Positions 16,056 through 25,398 of a stretch of 64,000 nt of DNA are shown in pieces. The position numbers were made by a program, and so were the translations under genes. How positions within the stretch are numbered: the stretch's first letter is position 1; every line of letters starts with the position of its first letter. Origin of the DNA: an uncultured Alistipes sp. GTDB taxonomy: Bacteria > Bacteroidota > Bacteroidia > Bacteroidales > Rikenellaceae. The notes under the pieces are model-generated. The model made no database searches. It saw only the letters and a program-made list of their open reading frames with translations, and was not told the origin of the DNA. The DNA is taken from assembly GCA_905213895.1 (NCBI GenBank), contig CAJMKE010000009.1, positions 1 through 64,000 on the forward strand, written 5' to 3'.

Positions 16056-17603
16056 TTAGAACGGATCTACGTTTATCGGTGCACCGGGCAGTCCGAACTC
16101 GGTATTCTGAACAGAGCGCAATGCGTCTTCGGCAGCCGGTGCAGCAGGCACATCCCCGCCGCCGCTGTAATAATCTTCTAACTGCTCTCCGCTGCCGGCG
16201 GATATGTCCTCCATGTCGGCGAACTGCGCCTGGTCTTTGAGGAATTTCAGACGTATGTCCGTTACCGCACCGTTACGGTGCTTGGCAAGGATGATTTCGG
16301 CAAGACCAGCCGTAGGCAGACCGTCCTCGGTCTGAGTGAATCCGTAATACTCGGGACGGTGGATGAATGCCACGATGTCGGCATCCTGCTCGATTGCACC
16401 CGACTCGCGGAGGTCGCTCAACTGCGGACGCTTCGAGCCGCCGCGCGCCTCGGTCGTTCGGTTCAACTGCGAGAGGGCGAGAATCGGCACGTTCAACTCC
16501 TTCGCGATAGCCTTCAACGTTCGCGAAATGAACGCCACCTCCTGCTCGCGGTTGCCCTTGTTGTCCTGCGTACCGCCAGTCATAAGTTGGAGGTAGTCGA
16601 TGATTATCAGTTTGATGCCGTTGTGCGTGTGCAGACGCCGCGCCTTCGAGCGGAACTCGAATACCGACAGAGCCGGCGTATCGTCGATATAGAGAGGTGC
16701 CATACCGAGCGGCTTCACCTTGCTTTCGAGCAGTTTCCACTGCTCGGGCGAGAGTTTTCCGCTTCGGATGAGCGTGCCGGCAAGTCCCGTTTCAGCCACG
16801 ATAAGTCGCGTCATCAACTGCGTGGACGACATTTCGAGCGAGAAGAACGCTACCGGCGTCTCGTAGTTCACCGCCATGTTGCGCGCCATCGAAAGCACGA
16901 ACGCCGTCTTACCCATCGAAGGACGGGCGGCGATAATCACGAGGTCGGACGGCTGCCAGCCGAGCGTAATGTTGTCGAGCGCGGTGAAGCCCGAGCAGAC
17001 GCCGCTGTATCGCGAATCGTTCTTGCCCGCCTCCTCGATTTGGAGAATCGTGCGGCGGAGGATGTCGGACGCGCTCTGCACCGAACGCTTGACATGTCCC
17101 TCGGTGATTTTCAGAATCTCCGACTCGGCGAATCCGATAAGGTCGGTAACGTCGGTGGCATTGTCGTAAGAGCGTTTCTGAATCTCGACCGCCGAACGTA
17201 TCAGTTCGCGCTGGACGTATTTCTGGGCGATGATTCGCGAGTGGAACTCCACGTTCGCCGCCGAACCGACCTTCTGCGTCAGTTGGGCGAGGTATGCCGC
17301 ACCGCCGACCTTCGTCAGTTCGCGTTTCGATTTGAGACGTTCGGTAACGGTATAGAGGTCGATAGGCTTGCGCGCCTGCGACAACTCCTCGATAGAACGG
17401 TATATCAACCGGTGTTCCTCGGTATAGAACGCCGGTTCGGTCAGATACTCCTGCACGGTCGTAATCGAATCGTTTTCGAGCATCAACGCACCGAGTACCG
17501 CCTCTTCGAGTTCGACCGCCTGAGGAGGGACGCATCCCGCTTCCGGAACGAGAGCCTCGTAGGCGTCCCTGTTTCGCGAAGACTGCTTGTATTCTTTTGC
17601 CAT
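16056..17603 (-). CDS. dnaB: Replicative DNA helicase DnaB
   Basis: The ring-shaped replicative helicase, 515 residues. The N-terminal primase-binding domain (VPPQAVELEEAVLGALMLEN near residue 24) is followed by the RecA-like motor with Walker A ARPSMGKTAF near residue 225, AFFSLEMSS (H1a), KLIIIDYLQLMTG (Walker B) and ALSQLNR (H3), ending with IAKHRNGA-type loop IILAKHRNGAVTDIRLKF. No intein is present. The C-terminal tail is acidic and probably disordered. Its promoter lies 26-57 nt upstream. Confidence 0.97.
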   Translation of the reverse strand: MAKEYKQSSRNRDAYEALVPEAGCVPPQAVELEEAVLGALMLENDSITTVQEYLTEPAFYTEEHRLIYRSIEELSQARKPIDLYTVTERLKSKRELTKVGGAAYLAQLTQKVGSAANVEFHSRIIAQKYVQRELIRSAVEIQKRSYDNATDVTDLIGFAESEILKITEGHVKRSVQSASDILRRTILQIEEAGKNDSRYSGVCSGFTALDNITLGWQPSDLVIIAARPSMGKTAFVLSMARNMAVNYETPVAFFSLEMSSTQLMTRLIVAETGLAGTLIRSGKLSPEQWKLLESKVKPLGMAPLYIDDTPALSVFEFRSKARRLHTHNGIKLIIIDYLQLMTGGTQDNKGNREQEVAFISRTLKAIAKELNVPILALSQLNRTTEARGGSKRPQLSDLRESGAIEQDADIVAFIHRPEYYGFTQTEDGLPTAGLAEIILAKHRNGAVTDIRLKFLKDQAQFADMEDISAGSGEQLEDYYSGGGDVPAAPAAEDALRSVQNTEFGLPGAPINVDPF

Positions 17604-17628
17604 ATCGGAAAATATTCTTTTGGAAAGA

Positions 17629-17660
17629 CAAATGTATGAATTTTTTGTCGTGCGGGCAAA
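17629..17660 (-). promoter_or_regulatory. dnaB promoter
   Basis: Minus-strand TTTG (17660-17657), 20-nt spacer, TACATTTG (17636-17629). Transcription would start near 17622, about 20 nt before the dnaB ATG. Confidence 0.8.
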
Positions 17661-17745
17661 CTATCCGACCATTGACTGACAAAATAATGGCAACTACGTG
17701 CTATTTTCCAATAATCTATTGTTACTCCGTACATTTACTCCGATT

Positions 17746-17823
17746 CGTCATTCTGAGTGAAACGAAGAATCTAAGAAATCTCAAATCGGTCGAAACAGAT
17801 TCTTCGCTCCGCTCAGAATGACG
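17746..17823. repeat. Long inverted repeat, family member 1
   Basis: CGTCATTCTGAGTGAAACG then AAGAATCT, and the complementary AGATTCTTCG then CTCCGCTCAGAATGACG: ~27-bp imperfect arms around a ~24-nt centre. Two relatives are at 32809-32870 and 57022-57080. It lies just 3' of comF (minus strand) and could serve as its terminator. Confidence 0.85.
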
Positions 17824-17851
17824 TTGGCACTAACAATCAATAATATCGCCG

Positions 17852-18595
17852 CTACTCCTCGCCCAACTCCCTGCGCGACGCCGCAACCGTGGCGACGCTC
17901 ACCCGCACATCGCCACCGCATGCCGCGAAAATCGCTTCGGCGCACGAAATCACCGTCGCTCCCGTCGTAAAGACATCGTCCACCAGCAGGACATGTTTCC
18001 CGCGCAGCCGCTGCGGATGCCGCACCGCGAATATGCCGTCCACATTCCCCCAGCGGTCGCCGTGCCGCTGCTGCGTCTGGCTCGGATTGTTCACCCTGCG
18101 TCTGACGCTGCGGAAATCGCACGGGACTCCGAGCGAGTTCGCCACGCCCTCGGCGATATACTCCGACTGATTGTAGCCGCGCGAGATTCTCTTGCGCCAG
18201 TGCAGCGGAACCGGCACCACGACATCGACATCGCCGTACAATCCTCCGGCAGCGAGTTCCGCGCCGAGCCAGCGACCGATGCGTACCGCCAGAAGCCACC
18301 TGCCGCCGTACTTGAAATCGTGAATCAGCCGCCGCCAGTCGCTGCCGTCGATAAACCAGTAGAGAGCCGCCGCGCGTTCGACCGGAACGAGACCCCAGAA
18401 CTTGCGCCACATCGGGTTGTCCGCCTCGCGGCAGAAACCCGTCAGCGGAATACGGTAGCGGCAGGCTGTGCAGACGAACCGTTCGCCGTCCGACATCATC
18501 GAGCCGCAAACGGGGCATACATCGGGAAAGACGAGCGACGCGAGGTCGGACACCGCCCGTTTCAGCATCCGCACCAACCTACTGTACATCGACAT
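17852..18595 (-). CDS. comF: ComF-family phosphoribosyltransferase-like protein
   Basis: A 247-residue ComF protein. Near residues 27-45 lies a four-Cys zinc-ribbon (CPVCGS ... CTAC). The body is a type I PRTase fold with VPVPLHWRKRISRGYNQSEYIA near residue 129 and the PRPP loop LLVDDVFTTGAT near residue 203. In naturally competent bacteria ComF works in DNA uptake with ComFA; in Bacteroidetes its role is not established. The gene overlaps the 3' end of priA by 17 nt; a second in-frame ATG two codons downstream is an equally possible start. Confidence 0.92.
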   Translation of the reverse strand: MSMYSRLVRMLKRAVSDLASLVFPDVCPVCGSMMSDGERFVCTACRYRIPLTGFCREADNPMWRKFWGLVPVERAAALYWFIDGSDWRRLIHDFKYGGRWLLAVRIGRWLGAELAAGGLYGDVDVVVPVPLHWRKRISRGYNQSEYIAEGVANSLGVPCDFRSVRRRVNNPSQTQQRHGDRWGNVDGIFAVRHPQRLRGKHVLLVDDVFTTGATVISCAEAIFAACGGDVRVSVATVAASRRELGEE

Positions 18596-20795
18596 CGCAG
18601 ATTATCGTTACGCCGCGGCAGTCGCTGCGCGCCCTCACCTCGGCTATCTCGTTGCGGAGCAGCGCGCGGGCGCGGGCGAACGACGCCGAAGCCTCGATTT
18701 TGAGCATTATTTCGAGAATATGTTCGTCGCGCACACGGTCTATCATCGGTGCCGCAGGACCGAACACGCGCGTGCCGAACCTCCGGCGCAACGCCGTATC
18801 GAGCGACCGTGCCGCAGCAGCCAGCCGCTCCGCCGCCGGGCTGCGCATCGTAATGCGTATCAGCCGCGTATACGGAGGATAGGAGAACAGCCGCCGTTCG
18901 TCGAGCATCGAAGCCGCCATAGGTTCGTAGCAGCACTCGTCTATCCACGCGAAGAGCGGATGGGTCGGTTCGGCGGTCTGCACGACCACTTCGCCCGCGG
19001 CATCGCGGCGTCCGCACCGTCCCGCGACCTGAACGAGCAGTTGCCAGGCGCGTTCACCCGCCCTGAAATCGGGCGCGTTCAGCAGATTGTCGGCATTGAG
19101 AATGCCTATCAGCGTAACTCCGTCGAAATCCAGTCCCTTCGAGATTATCTGCGTGCCGACCAGAATATCGGCTTCGCGGCGTGCGAATGCGGAGATTATG
19201 CGTCGGTACGCCGCATCCGAAACCGCCGTTTCGCCGTCGAGCCGCAAGACGCGCGCCTGCGGAAAGAGTGCCGATATTTCGTCCTCGACACGCTCCGTGC
19301 CGAATCCCATCGGCGCGACATCGGCTTTGGCACACGACGGGCAACGCTTCGGAGTCGGCATCTGCCAGCCGCAATAGTGGCATCGCAGCGTACCCGAACT
19401 CCTATGGAGCGTCAGCGTAACGTTGCAGTGCGGACATCGGGCGGTCCAGCCGCACTCGGGACACTCGACGTAGGGCGAATAGCCGAGCCGGTTCTGGAAC
19501 AGCATCACCTGCTCGCCCCGCAAAAGGCGTTCGCCGATTTTGTCGAGCAGAACTTTGTTGAAACGCGACTTGCGCTCGCCGCGTTTCACGGCAAGCATCG
19601 TGTCGGATATTATCACCCGCGGCGGAACGCTGCCTCCGTAGCGTTCGTCGAGCCGCACGCGGACATATTTGCCCGCCAAGGCATTGGCATAACTCTCCAT
19701 CGACGGTGTGGCACTGCCAAGCACCGCTTTCGCGCCGTGTATCGAAGCGAGCATCACGGCGGCATCGCGACCGTTGTAGCGCGGCGACGGCTCGCTCTGC
19801 TTGTAGCCCGAATCGTGTTCCTCGTCCACTATCACCAGTCCCAGCCGGCTGAAAGGCATGAACACCGCCGACCTCGCACCGACCACGAGATTGCCGTCCG
19901 ACGAGTTGAGCAGGCGCATGTAGGCAGCCGTGCGGCGGGCGGGAGTGAGTTTGGAGTGATACGGAACGACCCGTTCGCCGAATGCCTTGCGCAGACGCTC
20001 GACGAGTTGCGTCGTAACCGATATTTCGGGTACGAGGTAGAGTACATCCTCGCCGCGGGAGAGCGCGGCGGCGATAAGGTGCATGTATATTTCGGTCTTT
20101 CCCGAACTCGTAACGCCGTGCAGCAAAACCACTCCGCGCGACGAGAATCCCTCGCGCACCTCGTCGAGCGCATGCGACTGGGCGGGCGACAGTTCGGGCA
20201 GAACGGCAGCGTCGGTTACGGCTTCGGGGACGGTTTCGCGCTCCGACACCTTTATTATACCGGCATCCGCCAACGCCTTTACCGTCGGCGCGTCGGCATC
20301 GGTCTCGCGGCGCAGCAGAGTGCCGCCCGCCGACCTCAACGCCAGAATCAGGGCGTGGCGTTTCGGCGCACGGCGGCGCATACGCTCCTCGATTTCGCCG
20401 GCAAGCACCGATTCGTCGAGCGTCAGCACCTTTTCGCGGCGCGGCGAATAGGCTGCGAACTCCTCTTCGGTGCGGGCATGAGGCTTGACGGTCGCAGGCA
20501 GAGCCATGCGCATCACCTCGCCGACGGTACACATGTAGTAATCCGCCATCCACTCCCAGAACCGCATCTGTTCGGGCGTTACCAGCGGTCTGTCGTGCAG
20601 CACCCGCAGGATGCTTTTCGTGCGACCGCTCTTGGGCGCATCGTCGTGCAGCCGCCACACGATGCCGGTATAGACACTCCGCGCGCCGAACTGCACCGCG
20701 ACGGCGGCACCCGCGACGGGGTTCATACCCTCGCCGACGGCGAAAGTATAGAGCGGCTGCGCAAGCGGCAGAAGTATGTCGGCATAATGTGGCAT
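18579..20795 (-). CDS. priA: Primosomal protein N' (PriA helicase)
   Basis: Replication-restart helicase that reloads DnaB at stalled forks, 738 residues. It has an N-terminal 3'-end-binding domain, Walker A GVTSSGKTEIY near residue 226, DEEHD helicase box near residue 315, and a paired zinc-binding segment (CPECGWTARCPHC, then CHYCGW and CPSC) near residues 435-475. Helicase motifs GTQIISKGLDFDGVTL and QVAGRCGRRDAAGEV follow. The -7 box TATCTTTG (20812-20805) lies only 9 nt before the ATG, so the leader is a few nt at most. comF overlaps its 3' end; both proteins relate to DNA processing, as do dnaB and comM next door. Confidence 0.96.
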   Translation of the reverse strand: MPHYADILLPLAQPLYTFAVGEGMNPVAGAAVAVQFGARSVYTGIVWRLHDDAPKSGRTKSILRVLHDRPLVTPEQMRFWEWMADYYMCTVGEVMRMALPATVKPHARTEEEFAAYSPRREKVLTLDESVLAGEIEERMRRRAPKRHALILALRSAGGTLLRRETDADAPTVKALADAGIIKVSERETVPEAVTDAAVLPELSPAQSHALDEVREGFSSRGVVLLHGVTSSGKTEIYMHLIAAALSRGEDVLYLVPEISVTTQLVERLRKAFGERVVPYHSKLTPARRTAAYMRLLNSSDGNLVVGARSAVFMPFSRLGLVIVDEEHDSGYKQSEPSPRYNGRDAAVMLASIHGAKAVLGSATPSMESYANALAGKYVRVRLDERYGGSVPPRVIISDTMLAVKRGERKSRFNKVLLDKIGERLLRGEQVMLFQNRLGYSPYVECPECGWTARCPHCNVTLTLHRSSGTLRCHYCGWQMPTPKRCPSCAKADVAPMGFGTERVEDEISALFPQARVLRLDGETAVSDAAYRRIISAFARREADILVGTQIISKGLDFDGVTLIGILNADNLLNAPDFRAGERAWQLLVQVAGRCGRRDAAGEVVVQTAEPTHPLFAWIDECCYEPMAASMLDERRLFSYPPYTRLIRITMRSPAAERLAAAARSLDTALRRRFGTRVFGPAAPMIDRVRDEHILEIMLKIEASASFARARALLRNEIAEVRARSDCRGVTIICDVDVQ

Positions 20796-20804
20796 AATCT
20801 ACCG

Positions 20805-20812
20805 CAAAGATA
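20805..20812 (-). promoter_or_regulatory. priA -7 element
   Basis: TATCTTTG on the minus strand. No good TTTG is found 19-20 nt upstream, so the -33 is weak or absent. The distance to the priA ATG is 9 nt. Confidence 0.55.
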
Positions 20813-20906
20813 GCGTATTTTTTCCACGAACGCCCGATTTTCAAAAACGGTTCGTTGATAAATTCCGGCTGTCGAATCGGACGAATCGCCGGTTCGTTGA
20901 ATATAT

Positions 20907-20937
20907 TTTCGGCAGGCATGGCGTTGCCCTATATTTG
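20907..20937 (+). promoter_or_regulatory. Promoter of the peptide 1 / lipoprotein unit
   Basis: TTTC (20907-20910), 19-nt spacer, TATATTTG (20930-20937). Transcription would begin near 20944, about 40 nt before the peptide ATG. Confidence 0.7.
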
Positions 20938-20983
20938 CTGCGAACAACTGTGCAAAACAACATTCAACAAATACTCTGATACT

Positions 20984-21139
20984 ATGACAAACTATCGCAA
21001 AATCAGTTACGAAGCACCCGAACTGGATGTGCATCGGGTTACATTGGAGCGCGGTTTCGCCGCGAGCGACCATTGGACAGGCGGAGACGCGGAACCGCTT
21101 GCGTTCGGATTCTATCTTCCGGAAGGAGAAGATTATTAA
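20984..21139 (+). CDS. Short GFAAS-motif peptide 1
   Basis: A 51-residue product with no signal peptide or membrane helix. It reads MTNYRKISYEAPELDVHRV at the N-terminus, then LERGFAAS, then a tail ending PEGEDY. The second short gene at 29301 shares the spaced motif Y-x-APE, V, E-x-GFAAS and an acidic aromatic end, and sits in the same position: 20-35 nt before a fimbrillin-like lipoprotein gene. I have seen short Bacteroidales hypotheticals with similar GFAAS cores but know no function. It could be a secreted peptide precursor cut after the motif, a leader peptide, or a chaperone-like partner of the lipoprotein. The ATG at 20984 fits the promoter; a longer frame to 20855 spans the promoter. 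Confidence 0.7.
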   Translation: MTNYRKISYEAPELDVHRVTLERGFAASDHWTGGDAEPLAFGFYLPEGEDY

Positions 21140-21159
21140 CCATCAAAAATCGTAAGGAC

Positions 21160-23583
21160 ATGAAAAACGGAATGAAATACACAGTCTGCATCGCCGCAGC
21201 CGCAATGGCGTTCGGCGGATGCGTCAAAACGGACGAACAGTCCGCAATTCCTTCATCGGCAGGCAAGGTCGCCGTATCGTTCGCCGCACAGAGCGAGCAT
21301 ATCGGCGGCGATTCGCGAGCCGCAATCGACGAAGGTTATGAAAACGGGACTTTCAGCGGAGCATGGGAGGCGACCGACCGCATCTCGGTCGAAGCGACGC
21401 TCAACGGAACGGGCGAACATCTCAACTTTTCATACGACCCCGAATCCCGCCTGTTCAAAGGCGAAATGACCGAGGGCGTCGGTCGCCGTACCTACCGCGC
21501 CGTATATCCCGCAACCGACGACCTCAACTCGATTCCGTTCGGACGCGAACGCGCACAGAACGGCAAATCGTTCAACAGCGCATACGACGCGATGATGTCG
21601 CCGCTTATCACGGTTGAGAACGCCGCAGCAGGCAAGACCGACACCGGCGACGGAATCGCATTCGGATTGCAGCACCTGACGGCTATCGTCGCTGCGGGAT
21701 TCACCTCCTCCGACGCTACGGCGGGCGGTGAAAAAGTCAAGGCGATAGTGCTTTCGGCGGACAAGGCGGTTTCGGCATCGACACTCGCCCTCGACACCGA
21801 GACCATGACCGCCGTCCTCGGCAGCGAAGGTCAGTCGGCGCACATAGCAGCCATTTTCGATGACGCAGCGGCATCAACGGCAGCCGACGCCCGCGCATTC
21901 TTCAACGTTCCGGCAGGCGAATACGGCGCATTGACGCTCGACATCGTAACCGAGAACCACGTGGCGACCGTCGAAATCGACCGCAGCGGCAAGCCGCTCG
22001 AAGCGGGCAAACTCTATTTCCTCAACCGCGCCGTCGGCGAGTGGACGGAAATCACCGAGCCTGCGGCTGTATGGAAAGGCAACGATGATTTCGCCCCGAT
22101 GGAAATCGAGGACGACATGACGGGACGCTGCTCGCTCGACATCACCGTCTCTGCGGGTATCCGCAAGATGAGCATCGTAATCGATTCGCCGATACTTACG
22201 CCCGAAGAGTTGGGCAGACTCGGACTGGCAGCCGAAATGAACCTTATCGACAACCCGACCTACGCCGAGGTGCTCGGCGGCATGGGTCTGACAACCGGCG
22301 ACTCGCTCGTAAACAGCCGCAGCGTACTTTTCGACATCGGTACGCTCGTTCCGCTCATCAACATGATTTCGGGCGGCATGACTGCGACGAACAACTTCAC
22401 GATAACGCTCGAAGACTTCTCGGGTCGCACATTGGTTCGCACGATGTCGTTCACCTGCAACTCGCCGAAAGCGACCGGCACAATCGCCTACAACAACGAT
22501 GCCGATTTGTGGTTCAACACCGCCACGCTGACCGCCAAGGTCGAAAATGCGGGGGGGGGAACGGTTGCCGTCGAATATAAATCCGCAAACGGAACCGAGT
22601 GGCAGACCGCCGAACACGTTTCGGGCGACACTTACAAAATAGCGCCTGAATTCGCCGATGTCGCAGCGACCGACGACCGTCTCGCCTACAAATCGCACGT
22701 CGCAGGAACAGGCGTATGGCTCGGCAACACCTACGACATCCGACTGACGGTAGACGGCGCGGAGATAGCGACCGCGACATTCGATGCCGGCGGCACGAAA
22801 GACGCTATTCAGGACGCGTCGATGGATAATTGGAGTACGCACAAGGTTACGGGTATGTTCGTAGCCGGCGACGTAAAATATCCGAATACGGACGACGGTA
22901 ATCTGTTCTGGTCGAACGGCAACAACAAACAGACGCCGAGTCTCTGTTCGCAGGATAGTTCAATCGCAGGATTCAACGGCGTTTCTTGCGCCAAACTCAA
23001 AGGAGGAACTGCTCTCAATATATTCGCCGCAGGAAACCTATTCTCCGGACAAATGGCGGTAGAGGGCATCGGCGGAGCGCTGGCAAAATTCGGACAGAAG
23101 TTCGCATACACGGCACGTCCGTCTGCAATCAAATGCAGGTACAAGGCAACCATAAGCAAAATGACACATGTCGGAAGCAAGGACACCGGCAACGGACATG
23201 TGGTAAACGAAACTATCGACCCTGCACGCATCATGTTCTGCATTGTCGATTGGAGCGACCGCCACGTCATCAAATCCGGAACATCGGTAGACCCAACCAC
23301 TTTCTTCAATCCCGAAACAGCATCATCGGTGAATGAGGGCAAAGTGATAGGATACGGTTCTCTGCTCGTTACCGAGACCACTGCCGCCGGAGTGAACGGA
23401 GCGGACGAGAACGGATGGGTGGAACTGACGCTTCCGGTATGCTGGTACGACACGGCAGCGGCGAATCCGTCGGCAAGCAACTTCTCAATCGTAATCTCGG
23501 CAGCATCGAGTGCCTACGGCGACTACCTGACGGGCAGCACCGGCAATGAACTCTACATAGAGGATTTCGAGTGGGTGTACTAA
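21160..23583 (+). CDS. Surface lipoprotein with fimbrillin-like N-terminus and PCMD-like C-terminus
   Basis: An 807-residue lipoprotein (lipobox AFGGC, Cys21). The N-terminal ~300 residues look like the fimbrillin/Mfa-like or DUF4493-type domains of Bacteroidetes (VAVSFAAQSEHIGG, YRAVYPATDDLNS, FGLQHLTAIV). The last ~260 residues match my memory of the PCMD 'putative carbohydrate metabolism' domain (PF13201), with WSTHKVTGMF, FNGVSCAKLKGG and the closing SSAYGDYLTGSTGNELYIEDFE. A binding role at the cell surface is likely, enzymatic activity unproven. Residues about 464-466 are encoded by a run of nine G (22551-22559). The start at 21160 follows a GTAAGGA that may be a rare Shine-Dalgarno; Met5 (21172) is an alternative. 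Confidence 0.82.
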   Translation: MKNGMKYTVCIAAAAMAFGGCVKTDEQSAIPSSAGKVAVSFAAQSEHIGGDSRAAIDEGYENGTFSGAWEATDRISVEATLNGTGEHLNFSYDPESRLFKGEMTEGVGRRTYRAVYPATDDLNSIPFGRERAQNGKSFNSAYDAMMSPLITVENAAAGKTDTGDGIAFGLQHLTAIVAAGFTSSDATAGGEKVKAIVLSADKAVSASTLALDTETMTAVLGSEGQSAHIAAIFDDAAASTAADARAFFNVPAGEYGALTLDIVTENHVATVEIDRSGKPLEAGKLYFLNRAVGEWTEITEPAAVWKGNDDFAPMEIEDDMTGRCSLDITVSAGIRKMSIVIDSPILTPEELGRLGLAAEMNLIDNPTYAEVLGGMGLTTGDSLVNSRSVLFDIGTLVPLINMISGGMTATNNFTITLEDFSGRTLVRTMSFTCNSPKATGTIAYNNDADLWFNTATLTAKVENAGGGTVAVEYKSANGTEWQTAEHVSGDTYKIAPEFADVAATDDRLAYKSHVAGTGVWLGNTYDIRLTVDGAEIATATFDAGGTKDAIQDASMDNWSTHKVTGMFVAGDVKYPNTDDGNLFWSNGNNKQTPSLCSQDSSIAGFNGVSCAKLKGGTALNIFAAGNLFSGQMAVEGIGGALAKFGQKFAYTARPSAIKCRYKATISKMTHVGSKDTGNGHVVNETIDPARIMFCIVDWSDRHVIKSGTSVDPTTFFNPETASSVNEGKVIGYGSLLVTETTAAGVNGADENGWVELTLPVCWYDTAAANPSASNFSIVISAASSAYGDYLTGSTGNELYIEDFEWVY
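22551..22559 (+). repeat. G9 homopolymer in a lipoprotein gene
   Basis: Nine G in frame, about 58% of the way through the coding sequence. Loss or gain of one G would remove the PCMD-like domain. Confidence 0.85.
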
Positions 23584-23585
23584 AC

Positions 23586-23642
23586 CAAGGTCGTTAGGGT
23601 CATTAGGGACTTTAAGGTCTTTAAAGTCCTTAAAGTCCTTAT
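23586..23642. repeat. TTAARG nonamer array 4
   Basis: About six 9-bp units starting 3 nt after the lipoprotein stop codon, with variants TTAGGG among them. A terminator hairpin follows 16 nt later. Confidence 0.8.
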
Positions 23643-23657
23643 CCTGACAATGCAAAT

Positions 23658-23684
23658 CGGGCAGACATAAATTATGTCTGCCCG
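23658..23684. terminator. Bidirectional terminator
   Basis: CGGGCAGACATAA / TTATGTCTGCCCG, a 13-bp stem with a single central A, between the converging lipoprotein and nuclease genes. The plus-strand 3' side continues TTTCG. Confidence 0.8.
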
Positions 23685-23705
23685 TTTCGTCAATTGCAAC
23701 AAGCC

Positions 23706-24500
23706 CTATTGCAGGCACTCGTTCAGCAGTGAGGCAAGGCGGTACGACGCACGAGCCAAACAGCGGTCGAGAATCGGTTCGAGGCGTATATCCTGTTCGC
23801 GGGTCATGAAATAATCCTCTTTCGCCCACTCGTACAGCGGCTTGCACTCGCGACCCATATCGTAAGCCCAGTCGCGCGGAGTTCCTGCGGCGAGCGCATC
23901 TGCTTCGGCACCGTGGCAGACCGCGACATCCTCGGCGTACATTTCGGGCGAGAATGCTCCGTGGCGGTTGATAATCACGCCGTCCCAATACTTCTTCCAC
24001 GAACATTTGGTTTCAGCCTTTTTCTTTCCGGTATGTCCGTTGGAGAGCAGGAAATTGAAGTTGCGCTGCGATGCGGCTATGCCCGAGATGCGCACATGGG
24101 CTATGCTGTGCATGTCGCCCACGAGGTGAATCACCGTGCGGAGTGCGGCTACCACCGTCGAATCGCTGTGCGACGCACGGTTGCGCAGCACGTCGGCGGC
24201 ACGCTCTATCTGCACGACGGCATCGTTATCGGATTTCGGAGCGGATTTCAAATCGGCATCGAGCGACACGTAGTGCCAGCCCGCAGTATGTCTCGCATCC
24301 TTACGGATGTCGTCGAGCCACATGGCGTTGTCTTTCAGCGAACCGCCCAGAATGCGCTCCGCCTCGGCTTTCGCCGCCGGTGTCAGACGCTCCGCGGCGA
24401 GTACGGCTATCGTTTCGTGTCCCTGCTTGTTCCATGCAAAGGCTTCCGCTGCGGACATGACTATCGCCGCAGCCAATATGTATTTCAATGTATTCTTCAT
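23706..24500 (-). CDS. S1/P1-family nuclease (copy A)
   Basis: A 264-residue exported zinc nuclease of the S1/P1 family, cutting single-stranded nucleic acid and 3'-nucleotides. The signal peptide ends AEAFA, so the mature chain begins with Trp23, the expected first zinc ligand of this family. The other ligands appear in GHETIA, WLDDIRKDARHTAGWHYV and IHLVGDMHSIAHV. Length is right for the family. It lies 18 nt downstream of a related gene, so the two form an operon. A likely role is phosphate and nucleoside scavenging from extracellular DNA or RNA. Confidence 0.9.
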   Translation of the reverse strand: MKNTLKYILAAAIVMSAAEAFAWNKQGHETIAVLAAERLTPAAKAEAERILGGSLKDNAMWLDDIRKDARHTAGWHYVSLDADLKSAPKSDNDAVVQIERAADVLRNRASHSDSTVVAALRTVIHLVGDMHSIAHVRISGIAASQRNFNFLLSNGHTGKKKAETKCSWKKYWDGVIINRHGAFSPEMYAEDVAVCHGAEADALAAGTPRDWAYDMGRECKPLYEWAKEDYFMTREQDIRLEPILDRCLARASYRLASLLNECLQ

Positions 24501-24518
24501 TTTACAGTCGCTTTCGGG

Positions 24519-25307
24519 TTATTTGGCAAAAATCGCATTCAGTATCGCGGCAAGACGGTATCCCGCCTTGACAGCCTGTGCTTCGGACAACTCCTTCATA
24601 CGCGCTTTGGTCGCTTCCGGCACATCGTTGTACTCGCCATGACGCGGCAGCAGTTCGAAAGTTTCGCGCATCGCAAGAGCGTTCTCGTGCGCCCAGTCGG
24701 CAGGCGTTCCCTTGCAGATTTCGGCTATCTGCTCCGGAGTGGCATTGTCGAGATTGCGATAGTAATCCTCGCATTTCCACCCCTTGTGGAACGTCGAGAG
24801 CGACGCATCCCAAAAGTGGTGCGAACTGTTTTTCTTGCCGTTAATGTAAATCGAATAACTCTTGTACTTCGGCTGGTCTTCGTAGCGCGTATGCGACGGA
24901 CAGTGCATGTCGCCGACGAGGTGAATCAGATATTTCAGATTGTCGCGCACGAGCGAATCCTGCATCTTGTTGTACTTCTTCATCTTCTTCTGAATGCGGA
25001 TGATGTGGTACACGGCGTTTTTCTCGTCGTTCTTGATATGGCGGAACGTCTCGTCCACCGGCACGCCATGGGTTTTCGACGTAGCCTCGAATCCCGGGCA
25101 GTTGCGCCAGTAGTCCATCCACGACGCATAGTAAGGCAGCGTGTGGTGGAGATAGCCGCGGCACTTCTCTTTCGCTTCGGGCGTGAGGTGCTGCTCGGCG
25201 ATGTAGGCGATGACGGAGTGTCCGACATTGTTCCAGCCCTTGGCAGGCATGATTGCGGCGACGGCAAGAACCGCAGCGGCAATCGGCATCAGTAGTTTTC
25301 TATTCAT
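24519..25307 (-). CDS. S1/P1-family nuclease (copy B)
   Basis: A 262-residue paralogue of the next gene. The signal peptide ends MPAKG, giving a mature N-terminal Trp (GWNNVGHSVIAYIAEQHLTPEAK). Zinc-binding landmarks are ASWMDYWRNC, IKNDEKNAVYHIIRI and LIHLVGDMHCPSHTRYED. The segment YKSYSIYINGKKNSSHHFWDASL resembles the 'NLHxxWD' stretch that forms the active-site rim. The two copies are clearly diverged, suggesting different substrate preference rather than a recent duplication. I see no strong promoter upstream. Confidence 0.9.
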   Translation of the reverse strand: MNRKLLMPIAAAVLAVAAIMPAKGWNNVGHSVIAYIAEQHLTPEAKEKCRGYLHHTLPYYASWMDYWRNCPGFEATSKTHGVPVDETFRHIKNDEKNAVYHIIRIQKKMKKYNKMQDSLVRDNLKYLIHLVGDMHCPSHTRYEDQPKYKSYSIYINGKKNSSHHFWDASLSTFHKGWKCEDYYRNLDNATPEQIAEICKGTPADWAHENALAMRETFELLPRHGEYNDVPEATKARMKELSEAQAVKAGYRLAAILNAIFAK

Positions 25308-25398
25308 AAATTATGGTTTTAGGTGATTATTTTCGGTTTCGGTACATATAAATACATATAAATAATAGATACATCTATGTCGAAAAGGTTAAATGCGC

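Noticed and set aside
17746..17823. Insertion sequence or transposon end
   Set aside because: Only an inverted repeat is present, with no transposase or visible target duplication at any of the three copies.
20855..20983. Longer N-terminus for the first GFAAS peptide
   Set aside because: It includes the promoter -33 and -7 boxes; the ATG at 20984 fits the second peptide gene in length and motif position.
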